NCBI GenBank assembly: GCA_023213315.1
Contig: JAKCPI010028410.1
Span: 57,857 to 121,856 of the forward strand
Direction of reading: 5' to 3'
Length of the DNA stretch: 64,000 bases
Origin: Euborellia annulipes
Lineage: Eukaryota > Arthropoda > Insecta > Dermaptera > Anisolabididae
In this document: positions 21,901-32,900 of the stretch, piece by piece
Layout: every line of letters starts with the position of its first letter
Numbering within the stretch: position 1 is the first letter of the stretch
Made by a program: the position numbers and the translations under genes
Notes under the pieces: generated by a model
Told to the model about the DNA's origin: nothing
Seen by the model: the letters and a program-made list of their open reading frames with translations, nothing else
Databases searched by the model: none

Positions 21901-24900
21901 TTTGCCAAATTGTTTTAGGAATGGTTTTGCCCTCTGGCAAAATTTGTACTTTGAGAAAGCCCAAGGTCGATCCCGAGGGATAAATAATAGCCTCATTAAG
22001 TAAATACCTGAAAAAATATATTATTTTAAATAAAAATTCATAATAAAAGATTGTTTTGATTTTACTTTTTTATTTACAACATTCTTCAATAGTTAAGGTA
22101 AAATATGAGTTTAAAAAAGAAAAAAATGAACATTTTGTAAAATGTTTTAATAACACTAAAACATAGATCCAATCTTCATCAGGTCGTCAATCATGATTTC
22201 ACTCTTCAAAACTCATGCAATCAAATCAATTTTATCAGCAGATTTTTAAGGTTATTGTATCAATGACGCATCCAGTATTTGCCTCTCGAGGTTGAATTTT
22301 TTTGAGGATTTCTTTCTGAATAATAAAGGCAGGATCTCTGTAGAAAAGTTGTTTGATAAAGTGTAATTAAAAATATTTTAGAAATAAAAGGCTGCTGATT
22401 TCTTCTTTTTTCAAATCCTCAACTTCAGCCTAATCATAAAATTATGAAAGCGATTGAATCAAAGTGAAAAAAAAATTATATAATCTTTTACATCTTTGTT
22501 TGGAGTGAAAATTTTATTCACTTTAGTATAATATAATTATATTATAGAAGTTATAGAAAGTGAAAACCAGGAATTACAATCGCTCCACCTGACGTCCTTT
22601 TATTTGTAGGCTATTTCCAAGCATTCGAAATCTGCCAAATAAAAGGGCGTCACGTGGGGCGATTGTAACTCCTGGTTTTCATAAATATAATTATAATAAT
22701 GTCGGATATAAAAATTGAAAATGAATTTTCATACCAAAATGAGATGCAAACCGGAGAGGAGAGCTTTTGGAAGTTTCGAACAATCGAACTCGGATTTCTC
22801 TCCTTTATAGGTGACTCTTTGGCCAGAGCAAGAAAATAATCTGTGGAAAAAAAATATTATTAGAGGTTTTATCTAGAATAAATGGTCAATTGTAAACAAT
22901 AAATAATAACCATTAAGCGAATCCTGCTTTGGTCCCATCGTCATGGGTTTTCTTTTGAAGAAATCATTTTCATTAGATGAAACTCGAATCCAACCGAGGC
23001 TTTTGGGATCTCTAGAAAGACTCCAATCGCAGAAATCAACCTCAAAAGAACAATCACCTCGAAGAGGCGCAGCCACCTGAGGAGAAACTGACCAAAATTC
23101 CATGGGGAATAAATTTTTTTGAAGAGTGAAATAGTGAGAAATAAAATTAAAAGAAAGGCTGGTAGAAATTAGATTGAATGATTGGAGTGTAGATAATAGC
23201 AAAAATCTGGTGTGACTGGTCGCACAGCGCACATCTTTGTTTTACCTTCGGTAATTTAAAGTTGTGTTCTGTGCGACTATACCAGATGTTTTGTGTCGAC
23301 ATACCGTGCAGAGAAAATATTGGAAATATTGGACAAGCTGGCGTCCACCTGGCTTTTGAGCCCCACGCACAGGCAACCATTTACAAAAGTCTGTATATTA
23401 AGTTGTTGTTAAGAGAACCCTGCAGGGGACATGTCCATTTGGAAGCAACTAACTATACAGACTGTTGTAAATGGTTGCCCATGCGTAAGGCTCAAAAGCC
23501 AGGCAGACGCGAGCTTGTCCAATATATTTTCTCTGCATGGTATATCTAGTTTCCGTCAGTAAGCGGTAAAATTTATACAAAAATTTATAACCTCCTAGCT
23601 CTTTTCATTCTTGAAATATTTTGTTGAGAGACCATTTTGCGGAACCCACTATTTTGGACTCAGGGGACCACAAAATCTGTATTTCCATCAAAATCTCGAG
23701 ATCGAATTTTTGATATGAACCCAATACTTTCTCTCTATATATATATATTAACATATATATAGGTAAGAAAAAAAAATTCCAGTTGCAGGAGGCAGAGCGA
23801 ACAAAGAAATCAACAGCAAATGGCGAGTTTTATTAGATGCAAGTTTTTAAAAAAATTTGTTCTTTTTTTTTAACTCTATTTAACTTTTTTAATAATTAAT
23901 TCTCTTTTGATATTTCCTATTAAATTTACTCCTTTGAAATCATTTTTTTTTATTTTGTTTTCTTTTGAGAACTTTTTGTTTATCATATTTTTAAAATAAT
24001 TTGAAAGGAAGAATTTTTGTATTAAAAAAAAAAGATTATAAATGTAAGTCATTATAATTTAATTCAAAGTATTTATATTCAATTGAAATGAATCGTGGTA
24101 TTTTTGCTGGATATTCAAGAAAACTGGCCATTTATACTTCACTATTTTACTATAATGTTGAAATAGCGTTATATTTTTTTTTTTTATCTAAGCTTTTTGA
24201 ATATAAAAAGAAAAAGAAAATATGTATTTATACACGGAGTAAAGCAAAGTAAGAAGAAATTTTAGAATCTGTTCTTTCTCCATTCTAATGGCAATTGTCT
24301 TTGTTGGTTGCCTGGAGCAGATTGACTGTTAAAAAATCAGCGTGGTTTAAATGGGGGTATTTGTTCTCCACCAGAGAGTTTCAAGTTTGCTCTTGTATTG
24401 ACCTTGTGTCTAGAGAAGAGAGGAATATAATATTAATAAAAGTGTATAATAATACCAGGACAAGGCCCCTCGGAAATGTTGATATCATCAATGGCAATGT
24501 CTCCTAATCCGGGAACTCCCACACTTGATTCAAAAATTACCTATAAAAGAAATCGTATTTCTCAGGTCCACAAAGTAAACAGTTGAACTTGGTTTGGTTG
24601 ATCTAGGATAATCAATGCAAACCGTATTAAAATCATCAAATTCAAATTTAAACTTTGTTTATTTATACTATCAAGCCTTATTTAAACAAAAAAGCAAAAA
24701 AAACTTTAAATTTTAAAGTTGTCACATATCTACAAAAAAAAAGATTTTTGACAAATTGAAAAATATTAGTTCCCTATGGATGCGGTGTCAATAATCGCTG
24801 CAACCGCGTGTCATGCGGCTTTAATGCATTTCCTATAAATAAATAATAATAAACATAAACAAAAGCATAAGAAATGCATTGAAGTGCAAGTTACGGGACA

Positions 24901-26869
24901 GTGAACCCAAAATGCAGTATCCATTGAAACCGCACCTTAAATTTTCAAGTACAAAAATATCAGTCAGTAAATTCTTAATGAGAAGACAGGACAAAAAAAG
25001 CACAAATCCATAGAAGGTCCTCTTTAAGCATAGGGGTCGTTCTCATATTAAGTAACGCGTCAGGGGGAAGTCGGACCAAAACGTTACTAATGTGACATGG
25101 GGACCCGGGGATTTCACTAACAAATCAAATTTGAATTTATAAAATTTTTTGAGTTTGAAAAGATGGGATGGGACTCGCATACTAAAAAAAATGATTTCCG
25201 CAAGAGGGAAAAATGAGTGATTATTTGAGCCACGAGGTAAAATTTACTAAAAAAAAAATTGTATATGGAATTTTAAGAAAAAAAAAAACAAGTTTCGGTT
25301 TCGAGGGGAGGGGGTAGTTATGTTGCGACATAATATTTGTAGGGGAGTTTGTTTGACTGTGACAGGTGGGGGAACTAGAATATCCTCAAAAAAGGCGTTA
25401 CGTAAACATATAAAATTTCATTTCAAAATTCCAACGGGAAGTTGATCAAACAGAGCGTGAAAGACAGACAGACGGACATTAGCGAATTATATAAATAGAT
25501 TATTACTATTATGAAATATTAAAAAGGACCAATATGGGAAAGGAAAGGCGAGGGTCCACCGCTAGCGGGCCCGAGCCAGAGTCGGAGGGGGGGGAGGTCT
25601 AGGGGAGAAAAGGCAAAAAATAAAAAGCATAAAAAAGGAATCTCAATACACTTAGTTTTGAGTAATTCGTGGAAAAAATTAAATATATAAGGCAGTGGCG
25701 GATCCAGAGGAGTTTCTCGGGGGGGGGCTAATCTGGTGTGACTGGTCGCACAGCACGCAATTTTTTCTTATTTTCGCTAATTTAAAGGTGTATTCTGTAC
25801 TTGTTTACCAGAATATATGTACAAATCATATTTGGAAGTACAGTAGAACCTCGATAAGTTAAAGTTCAAGGGAAACGGTTAGAAATTTAAGTTAGCGAGT
25901 TTTTTACTTATCGAGAGTTGAAGTTAGAGAGGTTATTGAATATAATTTTTAACGTACCGAGGTTTATTGACTTTGGGCACGTGAGTGAAAAAGGAATTTC
26001 GTTTGATCTATTTGTTTATTTAGAATAGTTTAGTTAAATATAAATTAAATTAATAGATTTATTTATTTACAAAAAAATCAGTAATTTTTTTCTGCTTCAT
26101 GTATTTTTGATTTTCTGCATCAACTATTTTTTCGATGATATGTAAAGAAAAGAAAATCTCGTCGTTAATGTCTGATAATACTTTAAGTTATAGAGGTCAC
26201 CAAAATATTATTTTAAGTTATCGAGAGCTATGCTCAAAATATTTGTTTAAGTTACCGAGGTTTTGTTCTTTAAGTAATAGAGGTTTTACGCTGTCAAGGG
26301 AAGGGAATTGAAAAAAATTTTTAAGTTACGGAGGTTTTGAACTTAGCGAGGTTTAACATATCGAGGTTCGACTGTATTAACTTTTAAAATTTGATATTAA
26401 AATATTTTCCCAAAAAAAATATTTTTCTTAAATCTCGGGAGGGGGTAATTACCCCTTTACCATCCCCCTTGTATCCGCTCTTGATCTAATTGTTGATTAT
26501 AAAATTCAGCAAAAGCATTTTGCTTAAAATCCGTTCTTTATTAATGAGAAAGAGCGACTGATGTTTCGGTAAAGCTTATTTAGATTTTAAATTATACAAC
26601 TATTAAAATGAATTTTTAGCACTTGTTGATTTATATTTATAAGTAGTTAAACTTCGGTTAATTAAATATTGAATTTAAAAATTGACTTGAAGCCAAAATC
26701 GAAGAAGAAAAAAAAACTATTACCATATCTTTCTTTTATAAAGATTCCCGATATTAAATTCATTAAACAGCTTAGAGTAGACACTTATATAAAAATATGA
26801 AACATTTTATTGAAAATTGTTTTACTATTTACTTTTTGAGTTGATTTATATAATTGATTTCTGCGATGT

Positions 26870-26904
<35 letters not shown>

Positions 26905-29900
26905 TAATAGAATTATGGCATAACACGCGGCTGTTCCTAGTGAAACAGAGAATTAGATGCAAATTAATTTGCTCTCTAACCATAGGATGCATAAATCGGA
27001 TCTCTCAGGCCTGATATAATATTTGTTCGAAGGGACCTTCGGGGCTAATAAAATTCAGAAATTCCAAATCAACGATATCTCATCTAAATTATTTAATGAA
27101 CATTTTTATAAAAAAATCTAAAATTTGCTTTGATTAATGAATCCATCAGAAAGAAAATATACCAAAATTTTCAAGAAACAGGCACTTCGATAAATTAAAT
27201 TTTAATATATTTTTTGATATATCCAAATAATTTTTCATAATCGTAATTTCAATTGAACATAAAAAGAAATTAATTAATTAAAAAATGATTATTGAATGAT
27301 TTCTCAAAAAATAATTAAAGTGAATACAAGAGCGGATACAAGGGGGGGGGAGGTAAAGGGGTAATTATCTCCCCCCCCGAGATTTGAAAAAAAAAATTAT
27401 TTTTAAGACGAAATAAAACAAGACTTCTATCGGCCCGAATTATTTATTTTTCCTCTGTCGACGTTTCGGGGACTAAACGTCACCCATCTTCAGGACTTAT
27501 AACACAAGCAATACATATAATCAGAATTATTATTATTTTTTTTATATAATACACATCAAACACACTCAACAGACAGAAATCTACTTACAAAGGTGTTAAA
27601 AAATTCTTAGCTCTGCCTTCTTCAGTTAAGTTAGAATGTTAGTATATTTTATACTATACAAATTCCTCCGCGTGTACATATCCATTTATTATTTTTAATG
27701 TAAAATTTTTAAAAATAATACTTAAAAATTTGATTTGTATATGTATATTCTGGCAAACAAATACAGAATGCGCCTTTAAATTACCGAAATTAAGAAAAAA
27801 TTGTGTGCTGTGCGACCAGTTACACCAGATTACCTCCCCTAAATCCGCCACTGAGTGAATATAATGATAACGAAATCGAAATTTAAAAAAGATCAAATGA
27901 CCTGATGATCTTGTTCAGAAGCTACAGAGACAGCTGCTGTGAACCAGGCATTTGCAGCTGAACCCGAAAGGGACCAAAGAACCTTCTCTGCAGCATTTGA
28001 AGGATTTTTATCCAAAACTCGAAGTGAACCCACATGAGGACCCCACATATGATAGCGAAAAAACAGACAAGACGGCCCATCTGGAGCTAAAAATAAAATA
28101 TTATTATTTTAAGAATACATTTAACCTACTAATACTTACTTTAAGAATAATAAGAATTTTATTTGAATTTCAATACAGCAAGTTTATTATGAAAATTAAA
28201 CAGTTTCTATGTTAAAATTTAATGACTTCCTTAATAGCTACTATATTATTCAATTCAGATGTGTTAAGTGGCCAAGTAAGAATACATTACTTTTTTCAAT
28301 CAAAATCAAGTTAATGGAACAAGCGACATATTATTTATTTTTAACATAATTAAGCACTTATTATAATATGAAATAAATTATTTGAATAAATTTAAATTTC
28401 AACTCACTAATGTGCATGCCTCGCTTATTATTTTGAGGAGTGGAGGGGAGGGGGAATATCCTCCCCCAAAGTTAAAGTACCAAAAACGACTTTGCAATTT
28501 CAATTCTTATAAGAAAAATAAATCTAACAATTTTGTATAGAAAATTTTTTATTTTTTAGTATATACAACGTGCGGTCATTTTTCCATTAAATTTATTTAT
28601 ATAATAATAAAAAAAACTTCAATAATATACCCGTGGGTGGAAGAAAAGGACTTGCTAGTCTGGCTTTGTCACCAGGTCTTCTTGGGTAAGAAGAATCCAC
28701 GAAAGCGAATCCTCCGCCGTTTTCAATATTATTGTCGCTTAATGGTCCAGTGACCGGACTTTGGCTTCCTCGGCTCTGAAAATACGATATCTATTTTTAA
28801 AAGAAATTAATTGGAAAAAATAAAATGAGAAAAAAAAACGTTCAATCAATAGATTGATTTTTTTTTTGGCTTCTTTTTTTTCAGTTTAAAATTTTAAAAA
28901 TAAATCCTGTTTTTTTTCTTACTAGATGCCAATCAAAATCATCGTCTTGTAGATTAGTCCAGGTGCAAAGATTGCTAGAAAATGTGCAGTGAATGCTACA
29001 TTCACTTCCAGGCAAAATAGAAACTTCATCAATAGCTATATGTCCTCGATATAAACGATTTGGGTGATTTACTGGCACCGGTAAGGCTTCAAAAAAAAAT
29101 CTGGAATATTATTAAAAATTTATATAAAAAAATCATCATTTAATTTAAATAAATTTATTAAAGAAAAATTCACTTTATGAGGTTGATGTTCTACATATAA
29201 TAAGCTAGCTCTTCTCCAATCAGTCCAACGGTGATAATGTGTTTCCCAAATTACTCGTTTTAAATTGGTTTTATTACCGAGAATTTGAGAGATATTTGAG
29301 GACAAAGGAGCTACGAAGACACGAAGAGCTGCTGGACTAAGCCCCGAGGTCGAATATCTAAAAACAAATTGATAAAAAATTAAAATTTCTAAATATATAA
29401 AATACTTAATTAAATAATTTAAGTCATCCTGGGGTAGATTTGTAAGGGATAATCTTACCCAAGTAACATAGGCGCCGGAACTGGGGGGGGGGGGCAAGGG
29501 TACATTGCCGCCCCTTGGCATCCTACAGGGGGGCAGAGGGGGGCAAAATTTCTTTTTTTATTTCATTTATTTTTAAAAATGATATATTTTTACTTTTGAA
29601 AAATAAAATCTTCTAAATTAAAAAAAATTAAAAGAGTAAGAAATTCATTTTTTTCCAAATTTTTTCCAAAAATTTTTGATAAAATCACTACAAAATTTTT
29701 TAAATTTTAATTTTATTAAAATTGTGATTTTATTTAAAATTTTTAAAGTTTTATAGTAGATTTGTTTTTGTTTTATACTATTTAAACATATTAAATTATT
29801 TTAATTTTCTAAAAAAAAAATTTTTGCCCCCCCCTGATTCAAATTCGTTCCGGCGCCCCTGCCAAGTAACACACACACAAAGTCCAATTTGATCGCCTGC

Positions 29901-32900
29901 CCATTGCTTTAAAATATATTTCACTGATTTTTCGATTAAATAATATTTTTCCTCTATTATCTTTTTCGCATTCTTCTAAACAATTAACATATTTTATTTT
30001 GTTTCTTATTGGCCATAGAGAAAAAAAAGAGATCGCTAAATTAAATTAGTGGATTTAATTTATAAAAGTTTTATTTAAAAAAAAAAAATACATTAAAAAA
30101 GTTATACAATTAAATAATTTATCAATCAATAATTAATTAAGTTCTTTTTTTTATGAACAAAAAACTTTTTGGCGACGATCGTGGAGCGTGCAGACCAAGC
30201 GAGTAGCTCGCTGTCCGAGGCGACGAGTGCCTCCCAACCCATCGTCTCGTGTGCAAATATCGATTCGCAAAAGAGACTACAACACTCCCAATTGGAGACA
30301 TCGCGACGCAGTTTGCATTTTTTGGGGTTTTTTTTTTTTTTCATAATATAAAACTTTTATAAAATACTGTTACGATTAATTAAAAACGCAGAATTTCGGA
30401 AGTTTAAATAATTAGATACATGACAAACTAAAGAGGATAAGTTTTCAAAAATTTGTAAAATCTTCTTGAAAATAATACACCCTGAAGTAAACAGGAAGTT
30501 GCGTATAAATTGAACAATAAAGTATTTGAGTGAAGTAGATTAGAGTTGCAGTGAATAGAAAAGAAAAAATAAATAAAGAGAGAAATGTTTTAAATTTAAT
30601 TTAGAGTAATAATACATTTTTTTACCCGAAAGATAAACATGTTCCTATAGGTCCAGTGTTTGCCATACTTGGAGTTGCTAAAAGCGCATAATCTTCAATT
30701 TCGGAATTCCCTGAAGGAGGAAGTTCAGAGGTCTCTACGAAGGCATAGCCCCCTGCAATCAATCACTTAGCATATTAATTAATATCCTACAAAAAATTCT
30801 AAATATTACTTTATTAATATAAAATTACTATATATTAAAAAATCTGGTGTGTCTGGTAAAATAGCACACAACGTCTTACTTTAGGAAATGTCACACCAGA
30901 TTTTTTTATGTCAAAGTATACTAATCAAACGGTATATTAGAAATCAACAAAATTTATAAACGAAGGAAAATATTTATATGGTATTTGTTTCCAGGGCAAC
31001 TATTTCACCTATCTTTCCTATGAAGTACAAAAGTAAAGTGGGCTTCAAACAATTTTGAGAATAAAGGACACCTGAAAAATAATTTATGAAAATCAATCAA
31101 AATAGTCAATTTTGAGAAAATCGAAAAAACTGAAAAAATACACCAGTAAAGTAAAAATATAAATTATAATAAAATATTATAAAATAAAAATAATAATATA
31201 AAATATATTAATAATAAAGTATAAAGCACTAGTACTTTTTGGCCGATTTTATAATTTAAATATAATTTTTTTTCCTCGTAGCTCATTTTATTTGTACTTT
31301 ATTTTGATCACAGACAGACCGACCATTTTGCGGGATCCACTTTTTTGGACCCAGGGGCCTCAAAACGTGTATTTCCATCAAAATCTCAAGATAGAATTTT
31401 TAAAATGATCACAGTACTTTCTCTTTATACATTAATATATATAGGTAAGAGAAAGTAAAAAATACTGGATTCGGTTTTTGCTAAAAATTGGAATTTATAT
31501 TATAATAATAAAAGAAAATTAGGTTTAGGAAGAATTTATGAAGAACATCAGATTTCTCCGCTATTTTTAAATTAAAATATTAAGTGAAAGAATAGACCGG
31601 GGCGGGTATTCGCATGAGGTACGTTTACACAGTGCACTTTGCTTAAAATCAGTAACTACCGCCAGGCCCGAGCCAGAGTAGGGGGATCCAGGGGGCCCGA
31701 GCCAGAGTAGGGAAGGCGCCATTTTCGCAGTTGCCGAAGGATTTGCTTTACATGAACGTTTTTGCTGAATAATATTTTGAATTATTTTAAAAAATTATAT
31801 AAATATTAGTAAAATAAGTTCAAATAAGCACGAAAAAAAGCATGAAAACTAAAAAAAAAGCAATCTCAACACACTTAGTTTTGCGTAATTCGTGTAGAAA
31901 TTAAATATCTAATGGTTGCTTATAAAATTCAGCAATAAGCATTTTGCTTAAAATCCGGTCTCTATTGATTACTAATAAAATATATTAAAAATTTTGTTTT
32001 TATTTACTATTTTATGATGTGCTCAAACGTCTTCCGCTGAAAACCTGTCCCCTATCCACGGTAGGTTTACTCACTCAATATGAGACAATTTTAACACAGT
32101 TTTATTAAAATACGTTTAAAAAAATTACATGATAAAAACGTTATAAAAAAGCCGCGTAAATGTGTCCCGTCCCGGTCTACCCTAATTATTCCCCAACGCA
32201 TTATATTATTATGATATTAAAAATACCTAACTCGTGGCCATTAGTTAAATCAACTTTTGGGCCTCCTAAAAATTGGAATCTCTTCCCGTTCCTAAACGCC
32301 ATGTCAAGCCATTATTTATAAAATCTTGCCATTTACAAGAGTTTTGGTCGTCAGATTCTTCAAAGGCGCAGCTCCCTTAAAAAAAAATAATAATTATATT
32401 CGATAAATGAATACATTTTCTTTTTAGAAAAAATAATCTTACAAGGAGATTGTAAAATGTCATCATCAGATTTAATTGTCTGGCTGGGAGATTGTGAAGC
32501 TGGAATAGTGGTGGTAGAGGTAGTTTTATCGTCATATCTTGACTCCTTGACTTCTGGAGGCGGAGTTTCCGGAGGTAATGGAGAAGTAATCGGAATTGTC
32601 TCTTTTGATTCATTTTCCTCTGGTAGATTTTCTTCCCCATTATCGTAAGGCTATTTACCAATATTTTGAAAAAGGTATGAGTTTTTGTTAAAAAATTATT
32701 AGATTAATTAATAAAATAAACAATCAAGAATCTTAAGAACAATTAATTCAAAATGTGGGAGTAAACTTGCTACAATACAAGCATTATTAAAATAAAGTAG
32801 TATTTTATAATAATGATAATTTTTTACTTATACTGGAGAATTGGAGATATGAGTCAAATTGGGATTATCTAGATTCAATAAAACTCCCAGAATAAGACGT

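Noticed and set aside
23058..23087. Alternative acceptor CTCCTCAG for the first MAM 3 exon
   Set aside because: Strong as a site, but it would place the exon out of frame with the preceding phase-1 exon and hit a stop; kept only as an uncertainty.
23147..23549. Three overlapping frames of 77-119 codons, possible exons of another gene
   Set aside because: The part beyond the MAM 3 exon lies in double-hairpin copy 3 and its nested inverted repeat; the composition changes at the exon edge.
32457..32648. Plus-strand frame opposite the MAM linker exon
   Set aside because: Shadow of the minus-strand exon, whose phase fits both neighbours.
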